Shown here piece after piece: positions 1 to 8,239 of a DNA stretch of 64,000 bases. Origin of the DNA: Pseudomonas orientalis (lineage in GTDB: Bacteria; Pseudomonadota; Gammaproteobacteria; Pseudomonadales; Pseudomonadaceae); contig NZ_CP094351.1 of the NCBI RefSeq assembly GCF_022807995.1, positions 3,689,001 through 3,753,000 on the forward strand. The letters run 5' to 3'. A program made the translations under genes and the position numbers. The notes beneath the pieces were generated by a model. It searched no databases. It saw only the letters and a program-made list of their open reading frames with translations, and had not been told where the DNA came from. Every line of letters starts with the position of its first letter. The first letter of the stretch is position 1.

Positions 1-343
1 TGGCGGGCCCGGCATGCAGCTGACCGGCCGCCGTCGAGAGCCAACGCTGCACACGTGCCTGCCCGACCGGGTCAGCGGGCAGCCACTGGCCGTTGCCATA
101 GGTGTTGGCGAGGTACACCAGAATCGCGTTGGAGTCGGCCAGTACCGTGCCGCCGTCGTCAATCACCGGCACCTGGCCGAAGCGGTTGAGGGTGGCGAGG
201 AATTCGGGCGATTTATGCGCACCTTGCTTGAGGTCCACCAGGATAAATTCCATGGGCAGGCCCAGCAGGGAGAGCATCAGTTCGACCCGGTGGGAGTGGC
301 CGGACAGGGGAAGACCGTACAGTTTGATTGCAGGCTGGGTCAT
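1..343 (-). CDS. Glutathione S-transferase, N-terminal part (runs off the window)
   Basis: The minus frame opens with ATG at 343 and stays open to base 1, giving about 114 residues that begin MTQPAIKLYGLPLSGHSHRV. The thioredoxin-like N-terminal GST fold is recognisable: a first beta strand with KLYGLPLSGHSHRV, the cis-proline signature GQVPVIDDGG, and the following ADSNAILVYLA, which contacts the gamma-glutamyl part of glutathione. The start of the helical C-terminal domain is just reached. The family conjugates glutathione to electrophiles or reduces peroxides in the cytoplasm; the substrate cannot be told from this fragment. The C-terminal half lies outside the window. It diverges from the aldo/keto reductase gene, with about 200 bp between the two starts. 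Confidence 0.85.
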   Translation of the reverse strand, partial: MTQPAIKLYGLPLSGHSHRVELMLSLLGLPMEFILVDLKQGAHKSPEFLATLNRFGQVPVIDDGGTVLADSNAILVYLANTYGNGQWLPADPVGQARVQRWLSTAAGQLHAGPA

Positions 344-547
344 GAAGTGCTCCAAAGAATAGGTATCGACGCCAGGCATATTCTCCCCCTGTAGCACTTA
401 GCGGAATGGTCACGACTGACAATCCAGCATTTCACCTGATGAAACAATCCGGCGCTAAGCCAAACACCGAATTTCCATAAAAAAAATTCAAACTATCGCC
501 CCTCCCATCGTTCACACCTTCACGTGCAACGCAATGTAGGAGGCAAC

Positions 548-1624
548 ATGCAATACCGACAACTGGGTCATTCCGGCCTGCTGGTCTCGGAAATCATCCT
601 GGGCACCGTGCCGTTTGGCGGTCGCGCCGAGTTCGAGAAATGCGGCGCGGTGGACGTGCCCCAGGCCAGGCGCATGTTCGATATCGCGTTCGACGCCGGG
701 GTGAATATGATCGACACCGCCGACCTGTACTCCCACGGCCTGGCCGAGGAGGTGGTCGGCAAAGCCCTGGGCGACAAGCGCAACGATATCCTGCTGGCGA
801 CCAAGGGCCGCAGCCCGGTGGACCAGAACCCGAACAATTCCGGCTCGTCGCGCTACCACTTGATTCGCGCCTGTGAAGCCAGTTTGAAGCGCCTGGGCAC
901 CGACCATATCGACTTGTACCAACTGCACAACTGGGACGGCCTGACGCCCATCGAAGAAACCCTTGAAGCGCTGCGCCTGTTGGTGGGCTCGGGCAAGATC
1001 CGCTACTTTGGCACCAGCAACTTCACCGCCTGGCAAATGATGAAAGCCCTGGGCAAGGCGGAGTTGCACGGCATGCTCAAGCCGATTACCCAGCAGATCT
1101 ACTACACCCCCGAATCCCGCGAGGCCGAGTACGAGCTGCTGCCGCTGGCGCTGGACCAGAATATCGGCACGCTGGTGTGGGGACCGATGGGTGAAGGCCT
1201 GCTGACCGGCTCGACCCGGCGCGGGCATAAACCGCCGGCCAATACCCGCCAGGGCAGCGGCTGGCCGGAACCCTACGTGCATGACCAGGAACGGGCGCTG
1301 GATATCATCGAAACCCTGGCCGCCGTGGGCGATGAACACGGTGTGTCGGTGGCGCGCACCTGCCTGGCGTGGCTCAAGGATCGCCCGGGGATCACCTCGC
1401 TGATTATCGGCGCCCGCACCGAAGAGCATCTGCGCGACAACCTCGCGGCAACCGAGCTGAAACTGACCGAGGAGCAATCCTCACGCATCGAAGCCGTGAC
1501 GCGTCGCCAACCGCTGTATCCGTACTGGCATCGGTTTACTGCGGGCATTGATCGCTTCGATCCGGCGGAACAGCCGTTCCTTGCCGAGCATCAAAAAACC
1601 ATGGATGCACGCAAGGACAAATAG
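548..1624 (+). CDS. Aldo/keto reductase
   Basis: A 358-residue NADPH-dependent oxidoreductase of the aldo/keto reductase superfamily. The ATG at 548 is chosen because TAGGAGG lies at 537-543; an upstream in-frame codon at 524 has no such site. The catalytic tetrad is visible as Asp56 and Tyr61 in MIDTADLY, Lys86 in ATKGR and His127 in QLHNWD. The late motif SLIIGARTEEHLRDNLAA is the cofactor-binding C-terminal part typical of the YajO/YghZ-like branch. It reduces carbonyl compounds; the physiological substrate is unknown. It is apparently monocistronic, with a small membrane protein gene 69 bp downstream. Confidence 0.9.
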   Translation: MQYRQLGHSGLLVSEIILGTVPFGGRAEFEKCGAVDVPQARRMFDIAFDAGVNMIDTADLYSHGLAEEVVGKALGDKRNDILLATKGRSPVDQNPNNSGSSRYHLIRACEASLKRLGTDHIDLYQLHNWDGLTPIEETLEALRLLVGSGKIRYFGTSNFTAWQMMKALGKAELHGMLKPITQQIYYTPESREAEYELLPLALDQNIGTLVWGPMGEGLLTGSTRRGHKPPANTRQGSGWPEPYVHDQERALDIIETLAAVGDEHGVSVARTCLAWLKDRPGITSLIIGARTEEHLRDNLAATELKLTEEQSSRIEAVTRRQPLYPYWHRFTAGIDRFDPAEQPFLAEHQKTMDARKDK

Positions 1625-1693
1625 CGCCTGAACGCAGCACATCAACAGGTGGGAGAGGCTAGCGCCCTCTCACCTTTGATAAGGGAGATTGTT

Positions 1694-1936
1694 TTGATCG
1701 CACAAATCATGATCGCCGCCCTCGGCGTCGTCGCCATCTGGTTCAGCCAGAGCAAACGCCTCAAAGTACGCCGCTACGCCTGCCTGTTCGGCATGGCCGG
1801 CCAGCCGTTCTGGTTCTGGTCGTCGATCAATGCCGAGCAATGGGGCATTGTGTTGCTCAGCTGCTTCTACACAGTGGCCTGGGCCAAGGGCATCAAGACT
1901 CACTGGATTGATCGCAAGCCCGATGAACCGGTCTGA
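1694..1936 (+). CDS. Small predicted inner-membrane protein, function unknown
   Basis: About 80 residues starting at TTG 1694, preceded by AAGGGAG at 1681-1687; ATG 1709 is the alternative. It has two hydrophobic segments, one at the N-terminus (IAQIMIAALGVVAIWF) and one later (QWGIVLLSCFYTVAWAKG). Between them is a short basic stretch (SQSKRLKVRRYA) followed by FGMAGQPFWFWSS. The aromatic-rich centre and two-helix layout look like a small membrane protein of the kind found in many Pseudomonas genomes and some phages. I cannot assign a function. Confidence 0.6.
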   Translation: MIAQIMIAALGVVAIWFSQSKRLKVRRYACLFGMAGQPFWFWSSINAEQWGIVLLSCFYTVAWAKGIKTHWIDRKPDEPV

Positions 1937-2088
1937 GTTTGCAATCGGCCGCCACACTGCCTATATTTCCCGCCTGGCGCTCTCTACGCCACCTTCCGCG
2001 GAAAGGGCTGCGCCCAGGACACCACAGATCGACCTCATTTCTACGACTCCCAACCTTAAAGCGGAAAAGGTTTGTGCAAGGAGCTCGT

Positions 2089-3294
2089 ATGTCGCAACGC
2101 CCTTTTGCTTCTACTACCAACGGCCGCCTCAACCTTGAGCAGCAGCGCAAGCGCGCAAAGGAACTGTTACGGCGCCTCAAGCGCGAGGATCCCAACGCCA
2201 CCTTGTCCCAAGCCCAATGGCAGATCGCCAAAGCGCTGGGTTTCAGCAGTTGGCCCAAGCTCAAGGCTCATGTCGATGCCTTGGACTTCGCCGCACGCCA
2301 CCCCGACTTCATTGCCAGCGACGAAGCCCGCACCGCCCACTGGAGGTGTGGCAATGACATCGCCCACAGCCTGCACGTGGCGGGGTTCACTGGGCAATTC
2401 CAGATGCTGACTGACCCGCTGTGCATGGGCCCGGTACGCGACCTGCCTGGCGATGAATACCAAACCTTGCGCAGCGCGTTCATCAGCCACGCATTTGGTT
2501 TGAATGAACCTGACGTGACGCGACGACTGGCCGACGAATATGCCCGGCTTGAAACCCTGGCCACGGCGCAGCACAGCGTGCTGTGGTGTGAAGCGGATGC
2601 TTACGACCAGCTGTTTCTGATACGCGCATTGGCGGGTATTGAACGGTTACCGTCCAAACTTGAACTGATCGAGGTCGACCGCATTCCCGGTGTGGAGCGG
2701 TTTATCGGCATCGGCCAATTGGCGCCGGATGTGCTCGCCTGGCTGTGGCCGCAGCGGCGGCTGGTCGATGAGGCGGCGTTACAACTGGCCAAGCAGGCGT
2801 GGACGGCCTACTGCGCGCCGTCTCCCGTGCAATGGGCCGAACTCGCTCATGGCAAGCATAGCGCCCTGCCCTTTCTCGCGCCGGCGCTGCTGCGCCAGTT
2901 GCAGGAGTTGCCGGGCACCCGGGATGGCTTGTCCCTGACCGAACGGCTGGCCCTGGGCTATATCGCCGAAGCCGGGCCGGTACCCTTTGGTCGAGTGTTC
3001 GCAGAACTGATGGCCAAGCGCGAACCGCTGCCGTTCCTGGGCGACATGATGTTTCATGCGCTGTTGCGACCGTTGATCGATGGCGACCAGCCGCTGCTGG
3101 TGGAAACCGACGTTGAGCAGCCATGGCCTCGGCGCCATTTGGCGTTAACGCCCCTGGGGCATGCCGTATTGAACGGCGACAGCAACTGGATGGACCACGC
3201 CGGCTATGAACGTTGGATCGGCGGTGTATGCCTGAGGCCACGGCAGCCCCATTGGCGAATCGGCAGCGATAACCTGCCCATCTGGTATAGCTAA
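2089..3294 (+). CDS. DUF1835-type protein, function unknown
   Basis: A 401-residue protein starting at ATG 2089, with AAGGAG at 2078-2083. The first 60 residues are basic and helical (NLEQQRKRAKELLRRLKRE, then SQAQWQIAKALGFSSWPKLKAHVD), a leader seen on several uncharacterised bacterial proteins. From about residue 80 the protein resembles DUF1835, with DIAHSLHVAGFTGQFQMLTDPLCMGPV near its start and a central EADAYDQLFLIRALAGI. No catalytic motif is recognised and there is no signal peptide, so it is probably cytoplasmic. The family name is from recall of the motif, not from a search. It converges with the receiver-like gene on the other strand, whose stop is 3 bp away. Confidence 0.7.
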   Translation: MSQRPFASTTNGRLNLEQQRKRAKELLRRLKREDPNATLSQAQWQIAKALGFSSWPKLKAHVDALDFAARHPDFIASDEARTAHWRCGNDIAHSLHVAGFTGQFQMLTDPLCMGPVRDLPGDEYQTLRSAFISHAFGLNEPDVTRRLADEYARLETLATAQHSVLWCEADAYDQLFLIRALAGIERLPSKLELIEVDRIPGVERFIGIGQLAPDVLAWLWPQRRLVDEAALQLAKQAWTAYCAPSPVQWAELAHGKHSALPFLAPALLRQLQELPGTRDGLSLTERLALGYIAEAGPVPFGRVFAELMAKREPLPFLGDMMFHALLRPLIDGDQPLLVETDVEQPWPRRHLALTPLGHAVLNGDSNWMDHAGYERWIGGVCLRPRQPHWRIGSDNLPIWYS

Positions 3295-3297
3295 GGC

Positions 3298-3717
3298 TCA
3301 ACGCGTGGGTGACATCCCGGCGACGCGCGCCATCGCCGCCGGGTCGAGCGCTTCAAGACACCGGCACAGGGCATTGAAATCCGGCGATTGCGACAGGGAC
3401 AGATGCAAGGTCTGGCTGGCCGACACGGGCATCACCGACCGCTGCGCGCACTCCCCGTCATAGATCAGCGCATGCCTGATCATCAGGTTTTCACGGCAGT
3501 ACTTCAGCAGGTCGATCGGGTGACCGCGCATCAACGCTGTGTTGATGATCAACAGATCGAACGTCACGCCGTTCGAACGCGTCAACGCCTGCACCTCGTC
3601 GAATGAGCTCAAGGGAGCGATACGGTAATAGCCCAACTGGTTGAGCATTTTCTCGATCTTGATACGCTGTAAATGTTCTCCCTCGGCAATTAGAAAGCGT
3701 AACGTTTTATTGGACAT
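3298..3717 (-). CDS. Degenerate CheY-like receiver domain protein
   Basis: A 139-residue single-domain protein starting at ATG 3717; an in-frame TTG at 3723 is possible. The pattern FLIAEGEHLQRIKIEKMLNQLGY matches the first strand and helix of response-regulator receivers, and FDLLIINTALMRGHPIDLL matches the phosphorylation-site strand. The acceptor aspartate position is Asn59, and the conserved lysine near the end is not evident. The protein is therefore unlikely to be phosphorylated by the standard route and may work as a constitutive or protein-binding pseudo-receiver. There is no output domain and no adjacent histidine kinase. Confidence 0.65.
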   Translation of the reverse strand: MSNKTLRFLIAEGEHLQRIKIEKMLNQLGYYRIAPLSSFDEVQALTRSNGVTFDLLIINTALMRGHPIDLLKYCRENLMIRHALIYDGECAQRSVMPVSASQTLHLSLSQSPDFNALCRCLEALDPAAMARVAGMSPTR

Positions 3718-3889
3718 AGGCAAACCTGGCAGCGAGGCGGCAACGACGATCGTTCAACGCCGAATACACTACTTGCCAGGGATCAAGCGTGGCTTTAAGA
3801 CGATTCCTAAACAGCAAGGCGCCGCATGCCCTGCAAGTGATTAGACTAGTGGGCTGACCACGCCTCCACGCTCTTCGAGATCAAGCCCC

Positions 3890-4726
3890 ATGCGCAACCT
3901 GTTCTTCGCCAGCCTCTGCTTGCTCACCGGCGCCCTCGCGGGCTGCCAGCAACACCCACGGGCCAACGACCAACTGGACGCCGTGCTCTGGACCCAGACC
4001 TCCATCGAGCACGAGCTGATCTACCGTCAACTTTTCGCCAACGCCACCCGTCAGCTCGATGTCGCCCTGGCCGATCCTGGCTGGGACGCCCTGCCCTTTC
4101 CCGCGCGGGATCTGAAAGGCCTGCCGCCGGCTGTGGTGGTCGACATCGACGAAACCCTGCTGGACAACGTGCCGCTCAATGCCCGCGACATTCTCAACAA
4201 TCAGGTCTATTCCTATGACCGCTGGAACACCTGGGTCGACCAGGCCAAGGCCCAGGCGTTGCCCGGCTCGGTGGCGTTCCTGCAGGCGGCCCGGCAAAAA
4301 GGCATCAAGGTCTATTACCTCACCAACCGCGAACACAGCCAGGTTGCGGCCACGGCTGCAAACCTGCGCCTGCGCGGTTTCCCGATTCAGAGCGATGAAC
4401 AAATCCTGGCGGCCAGCACGCCCACCGGCCACTGCGAGAGCGCCGGTTATGGCAAGAATTGCCGGCGCCAATGGGTCGCCGGCCATGCGCGGGTGTTGTT
4501 GATGGCCGGTGATTCCCTGGGCGATTTCGTGCAGGCCGAACACAACACGCTGGCTGCCCAGCGCAAGGCGGTCGAACCCTATATGAACTGGCTGGGGCAG
4601 CGCTGGTTCCTGCTGCCCAATCCAACTTATGGCAACTGGTACAGCGCGCCCTATGGGGATAATGAGAAGCTGCCGTTCGAGCAAAAGCGCAGGCTCAAAC
4701 AGCAGGCGTTGCAATTGCAGGAGTAG
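3890..4726 (+). CDS. Acid phosphatase lipoprotein, HAD superfamily, e(P4)-like
   Basis: A 278-residue lipoprotein. The signal peptide ends in the lipobox LAGC with Cys19 as the lipidated residue. The HAD motif I is VVVDIDETLLDN, with nucleophile Asp85 and acid/base Asp87. A later MAGDSLGDFVQAEH matches the distal acidic metal-binding motif. The layout is that of class C (e(P4)) acid phosphatases/5'-nucleotidases, which dephosphorylate nucleotides and other phosphomonoesters at the outer membrane or periplasm so that the products can be taken up. It converges on the OmpA-family gene, with 25 bp between the stops. Confidence 0.85.
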   Translation: MRNLFFASLCLLTGALAGCQQHPRANDQLDAVLWTQTSIEHELIYRQLFANATRQLDVALADPGWDALPFPARDLKGLPPAVVVDIDETLLDNVPLNARDILNNQVYSYDRWNTWVDQAKAQALPGSVAFLQAARQKGIKVYYLTNREHSQVAATAANLRLRGFPIQSDEQILAASTPTGHCESAGYGKNCRRQWVAGHARVLLMAGDSLGDFVQAEHNTLAAQRKAVEPYMNWLGQRWFLLPNPTYGNWYSAPYGDNEKLPFEQKRRLKQQALQLQE

Positions 4727-4751
4727 CGGCGCGCGCTACTCACCGCCTGAC

Positions 4752-5525
4752 TCAGCGGCGTGCGCTGACCGCCGAGCCGTCGTTGGACACGATCACCTCC
4801 ACACGGCGGTTCAACTGGCGTGACTGCGCGCTCAGGTTATCGGCCACCGGGTACTGCTTGCCGTAGCCCACCACGGTGATGCGTTCTCTGCCCACGCCGA
4901 ACCGCTCCAGGCCGCGGGCCACGGCTTGGGCGCGACGCTCGGACAAGGTCTGGTTGAAAGCGTCGCCACCGGTGCTGTCGGTAAACCCTTCCACGCGAAC
5001 CTGGCGCTCGGGGTTCTGCAACAGAAAATTCGCCAGCCCCTGGAAGTCGCGCTGGCTGCCCGGCTTCAGGTCGGCCCTGGCGGTATCGAACAGCACATCA
5101 CCAAAGGTAATCACCTGGCCGCGTTCCGACGGTTGTGCCTTCATGGCCTGTAAGGCCTTGAGTTGTGCGGTCCTGACGTCAAGTTGCACCTGGGTGCGGT
5201 CGACCGCGATGTTGTCGAGTTGGGCATCGATCTTGCGACCGGCGATGGTCTGTTCGGCCAGCGCGATTCGCTGCGACGCCAGGTACGCCAACTGGTCGAT
5301 CTTCGGGTCGGTGCGATCATGCAGCGAGACCTGATTGGCGCGGTCCAGCGCATTCGAGGCAATGCGCGTCTCTACCGCCGCCAGCGTGTTGGACTCAGGC
5401 TTTTGCTGCAAGCTGGAAAACTGACTGCGCGCTTGCAGCAGTTGCGCGTTTTCCGGAGGTGTCGCGCAACCAGCCACGGCCAGCACCAAAGCGGACAGAA
5501 CGGGAATGAAATAAGTGGCACGCAT
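4752..5525 (-). CDS. OmpA-family lipoprotein with DUF4398-like N-terminus
   Basis: 257 residues from ATG 5525 (an upstream extension to 5558 overlaps the preceding gene). The lipobox VAGC places the lipidated cysteine at residue 20. The middle, about residues 25-130, is helical and resembles the neighbouring DUF4398 protein. The last 120 residues form an OmpA/MotB-type peptidoglycan-binding domain: ITFGDVLFDTARADLKPGS, then VRVEGFTDSTGGDAFNQTLSERRAQAVARGL and NRRVEVIVS. It should sit in the outer membrane and grip the peptidoglycan. It starts 10 bp after the stop of the DUF4398 lipoprotein gene, so the two are almost certainly cotranscribed. Confidence 0.88.
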   Translation of the reverse strand: MRATYFIPVLSALVLAVAGCATPPENAQLLQARSQFSSLQQKPESNTLAAVETRIASNALDRANQVSLHDRTDPKIDQLAYLASQRIALAEQTIAGRKIDAQLDNIAVDRTQVQLDVRTAQLKALQAMKAQPSERGQVITFGDVLFDTARADLKPGSQRDFQGLANFLLQNPERQVRVEGFTDSTGGDAFNQTLSERRAQAVARGLERFGVGRERITVVGYGKQYPVADNLSAQSRQLNRRVEVIVSNDGSAVSARR

Positions 5526-5535
5526 GGGAGCATCC

Positions 5536-5928
5536 TCAGTGAGTAGTCGCGGGGGCATTGAGCATTTCCTGCTTGAGCACCTGGATGCCCTCGCGCGCCT
5601 GCTTCAAGACCTGTTGTTTACGCACCGTGTTGGCCTTGGTCTCGGCCAGGTTGGCGTCGACTTCGATCTGCTCGGCGAGCGCGTCCACCTCCACGTAGTG
5701 TTTTTCCCCGAAGGCTTGCTCCATACGGGCCAGCTTGTCCTGCGCGGTCTTCATTTCCAGCGGGGCGAATTGCGTGGCTTGTGCCGCCAGGGCACGCCCC
5801 ACCGCATCACGGGCCAGGGAGATTTTTTCTGTCGGGGGCGGTGTGCTGGCGCACCCTGCCAATGTTGCCGCAACGATCACCGCCCAGGCCGAGCGGCGCA
5901 GGCGTTTGCTCACACGGGTGACCTTCAT
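5536..5928 (-). CDS. DUF4398-type lipoprotein
   Basis: A 130-residue lipoprotein with a basic N-region, a hydrophobic core and the lipobox LAGC (Cys26). The mature part is a helical, charged stretch (PTEKISLARDAVGRALAAQATQFAPLEMKTAQDKLARMEQAF) typical of DUF4398 proteins. These are short periplasmic coiled-coil-like lipoproteins of unknown role that often precede an OmpA-domain partner. Here that partner starts 10 bp downstream. A joint envelope function is inferred from this arrangement only. Confidence 0.8.
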   Translation of the reverse strand: MKVTRVSKRLRRSAWAVIVAATLAGCASTPPPTEKISLARDAVGRALAAQATQFAPLEMKTAQDKLARMEQAFGEKHYVEVDALAEQIEVDANLAETKANTVRKQQVLKQAREGIQVLKQEMLNAPATTH

Positions 5929-5962
5929 GTTTGACTCCTAAGCATGTTCGTATGGCTGTGGC

Positions 5963-6016
5963 GCCTGCAAGGCAGGCCGCTTGCCGTCTCGCTTGTGATC
6001 AAGCGATGGCGCCATC
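5963..6016. promoter_or_regulatory. Palindromic sites in the gap between the DUF4398 and HTH genes
   Basis: The divergent gap contains the perfect 12-bp palindrome GATGGCGCCATC at 6005-6016 and, upstream, an inverted repeat GCCTGC-AAG-GCAGGC at about 5964-5978. These could be binding sites for the helix-turn-helix protein encoded at 6204 or simply part of a promoter region. No clear -35/-10 pair was identified. Confidence 0.3.
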
Positions 6017-6203
6017 CTAGGAGGAAAAACACGGATAGAAAGAATGAAAACTCCCAGATACTTGTAGGAGCTTTCTCGAAAAAATTCGACTTAAAAGAGA
6101 CAGTGATGATCGGCACACGCTGACCGTTGAGCCCGCCCATTTGCCTGAGGGCGCTGTTATTGATCACACTCGCCGTATTCACTTGACGACCCGGGAGCGC
6201 GAA

Positions 6204-6761
6204 ATGCCCGCTTTGATCCTCCAGCCAGCCATTCCGGGCATTGCGCTGCGCCGATGGCGGGTACTGCACCGCGTCAAACAAACCCATGCGGCGCAGATGT
6301 TCAACGTGAACCAATCGACGCTGTCCCGTTGGGAGAATGGCGTACAGGCAATGGATGCCGCTGCGCACCAACAGCTCGAACGGTTGCTGTCCGCCCGGCT
6401 TGACAGCGCAGCTGATCAGGCCCTGGCGGGTCTGGTCAGGGAAAGCCCACGCGCAGTGCACCTGGTGTGCGACCTGACCCACCGCCTGCTGGCTTGCTCG
6501 CCCTCGCGCGCGGCCCAGTTCAGCCGCCCATTGGTCGACCTGACAGGCCAATCGTTGTGGCGTTACGCAACCCCGCAGATCCGTCAGGCCGAAGCCGCTC
6601 TGGATCACACGGGCTGGCGAGATACCCAGGCGCCGCCGGCACTTCAATTTTGCACCGGCAGCAACGGCTCCAGCCTCGTGCCGATCCGCCCGAGCCTGTG
6701 TCGCTGGACGCGCATGATCCTCAGCGACGGCAGCGCCGCGCGTCTGGTCGAGACCCTGTGA
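6204..6761 (+). CDS. XRE-type helix-turn-helix transcriptional regulator
   Basis: 185 residues starting at ATG 6204, preceded by GGGAGCG at 6193-6199; longer in-frame extensions to 6141 lack a ribosome binding site. An HTH_3/XRE domain covers about residues 12-60, with LRRWRVLHRVKQTHAAQMFNV followed by the recognition helix NQSTLSRWENGVQAM. The C-terminal two-thirds, including VHLVCDLTHRLLACSPSRAAQF, looks like a PAS-like or effector-binding region. Its targets are unknown; the palindromes just upstream are candidates for autoregulation. Confidence 0.75.
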   Translation: MPALILQPAIPGIALRRWRVLHRVKQTHAAQMFNVNQSTLSRWENGVQAMDAAAHQQLERLLSARLDSAADQALAGLVRESPRAVHLVCDLTHRLLACSPSRAAQFSRPLVDLTGQSLWRYATPQIRQAEAALDHTGWRDTQAPPALQFCTGSNGSSLVPIRPSLCRWTRMILSDGSAARLVETL

Positions 6762-6849
6762 CTGAGTGTCGCGCATTTTTTATGCGTGGACGCACCGCCT
6801 CAGCGCACCTAGGCTTATCTGCCTGATCAAGACCCTGGGAGGCCGCGTC

Positions 6850-7422
6850 ATGGACTTCGAAAAAATCAAAGGTCGCCTCGACTTTTTGCGCGAAGCGGAG
6901 AAACTCAAGGATGTGCTCAGAAGTGCCCACACCGCTTCGGGACGCACCGAAAGTACCGCCGAACACAGTTGGCGCCTGTGCCTGATGGCGATGGTATTCG
7001 CCGACCAACTGCCCGGCCTGGACCTGCTTAAAATCCTCAAAATGTGCGTGATCCATGACTTGGGCGAAGCCATCAACGGTGATATCCCGGCCGTCAGCCA
7101 GGCGGCGTTTCCCGACAAGGGCGAGCAGGAACGACGCGACCTGCTGCTATTGACCCAAACCCTGGACGGCGCCCTGAAAACACAGATCATGGCGCTATGG
7201 GATGACTACGAGAACGCGCTGTCACCGGAAGCGAAAGCCGTCAAGGCGATGGACAAACTGGAGACCCTGCTGCAGCACACCCAGGGCCTCAACCCGCCGG
7301 ATTTCGACTACGCCTTCAACCTGGCGTACGGCAAGAAGCATACGGATGCCGAGCCGTTATTCGAGGCGCTGCGCGCGCTGATCGACCGCGCTACCCAGGA
7401 GCGCCTCGACGCCGGTGACTGA
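6850..7422 (+). CDS. HD-domain hydrolase (YfbR-like family)
   Basis: 190 residues starting at ATG 6850, with GGGAGG at 6837-6842. It has a compact HD domain: TAEHSWRLCLMAMVFADQL supplies the first histidine and MCVIHDLGEAINGDIPAV supplies the His-Asp pair with a following acidic residue. A later LSPEAKAVKAMDKLETLLQH gives the distal aspartate. These are the metal ligands of HD-type phosphohydrolases such as 5'-deoxynucleotidases. The exact nucleotide substrate cannot be told from sequence. It is cytoplasmic, with no signal peptide. Confidence 0.82.
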   Translation: MDFEKIKGRLDFLREAEKLKDVLRSAHTASGRTESTAEHSWRLCLMAMVFADQLPGLDLLKILKMCVIHDLGEAINGDIPAVSQAAFPDKGEQERRDLLLLTQTLDGALKTQIMALWDDYENALSPEAKAVKAMDKLETLLQHTQGLNPPDFDYAFNLAYGKKHTDAEPLFEALRALIDRATQERLDAGD

Positions 7423-7424
7423 AC

Positions 7425-7694
7425 TCACCCGGCCCTGGCAGCCACCGCCTCCACTTCCACCAACGCCCCCGGCAAGGGCAATGCCACCACCTGCAACGCC
7501 GTGCGCGCCGGTTTGTTCGGTTGTTCGGGGGTGCCGAAGAACTGCGTATAACCGCGCTGCAATCCGGCGAAGTCCAGCTTGCCGTCGGTTTCCGGGGCGC
7601 CCACCAGGAAGACCCGCAATTGCACGATATCGCCCAGGTCCAGATCCTGCTGCACGGTCTGCTCCTTGCCGTCATGTTTGATGTTGTACTGAGT
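7425..7694 (-). pseudogene. RidA-family protein remnant (N-terminus missing)
   Basis: The frame ending at 7425 reads LDLGDIVQLRVFLVGAPETD, then LDFAGLQRGYTQFFGTPEQP and ALVEVEAVAARAG. This is a clear C-terminal half of a secreted-type RidA/YjgF protein. Upstream the frame runs out through non-homologous sequence to a TAG at 7758-7760, without a usable ATG and without the N-terminal half of the fold. A GTG at 7655 is preceded by AAGGAG, so a 76-residue stub might be translated, but it would lack half of the trimer-forming domain. It converges with the HD gene, stop to stop. Confidence 0.6.
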
Positions 7695-7824
7695 ACATAT
7701 CCGTTGTTTAGGTAACGGCTGCTTAGGGTTCCGCCACCTCGCCCAGGCTCGGGGCGCCTAAGATCAAAAGCAGAAGCACGGCGGCCTGGTAGCCGACCGA
7801 TGTCTAATGTCGGAACCCGGTTAG

Positions 7825-7919
7825 AAATGTGGGAGGGGCTTGCCCCCGATGAGGGAGTGTCAGTTGATAAACTTGTAGCTGACCCTCTGCCATCGGGGGC
7901 AAGCCCCCTCCCACATTTT
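7825..7919. repeat. REP inverted pair (BIME/REPIN-like)
   Basis: Two inward-facing copies of the Pseudomonas REP sequence: one arm at 7825-7851 with core GGGAGGGGCTTGCCCCCGAT, and the opposite arm at 7890-7917 with ATCGGGGGCAAGCCCCCTCC. A shorter spacer inverted repeat GTCAG/CTGAC lies between them. It sits between the RidA remnant and the DUF6124 gene and could form a long hairpin in RNA. Confidence 0.9.
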
Positions 7920-7928
7920 TAACTGTGC

Positions 7929-8183
7929 TCAGGCGGCTGGATGGGTTTTGTCCAATGCCTTGTCGACCAGCTGTTGGACGCCTTCGAGCATTCGGCATAT
8001 GCCCAGGGCGACGTTACGTTGGGCGCCGTCGATTTCAAAGGCCAGGTGGGTGGCGATATCGCTGATGGAAGCCAGATCCTGGGAAGCGTTGACCAGTAAG
8101 GTTTCCGTGTCCAGGTTGGCGCGAAGCGTGAAGAGCCCTTCGTATTCTGGAGAGCTTGGCGGGTTGGGGCTGTCTTTGATCAT
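7929..8183 (-). CDS. DUF6124-type small protein
   Basis: 84 residues from ATG 8183, preceded by GAGGAG seven bases away; the longer frame back to 8363 runs into the structured leader and lacks a start signal. The sequence MIKDSPNPPSS, then YEGLFTLRANLDTETLLVNA and MLEGVQQLVDKALDKTHP, is typical of the short cytoplasmic DUF6124 (DUF3077-like) proteins found in several copies in Pseudomonas genomes. Their function is unknown. The gene is notable for the predicted structured RNA lying about 57-130 nt upstream of the start. Confidence 0.75.
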   Translation of the reverse strand: MIKDSPNPPSSPEYEGLFTLRANLDTETLLVNASQDLASISDIATHLAFEIDGAQRNVALGICRMLEGVQQLVDKALDKTHPAA

Positions 8184-8239
8184 GATGAAACTCCTCGGGG
8201 AATGGAGCCGCCACGATTCGCGGTCAAACGAAAGAGGGT

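Noticed and set aside
512..1477. 321-codon minus-strand frame opposite the aldo/keto reductase
   Set aside because: Low-complexity Gln/His/Gly-rich translation typical of shadow frames in GC-rich DNA, with the real gene on the plus strand.
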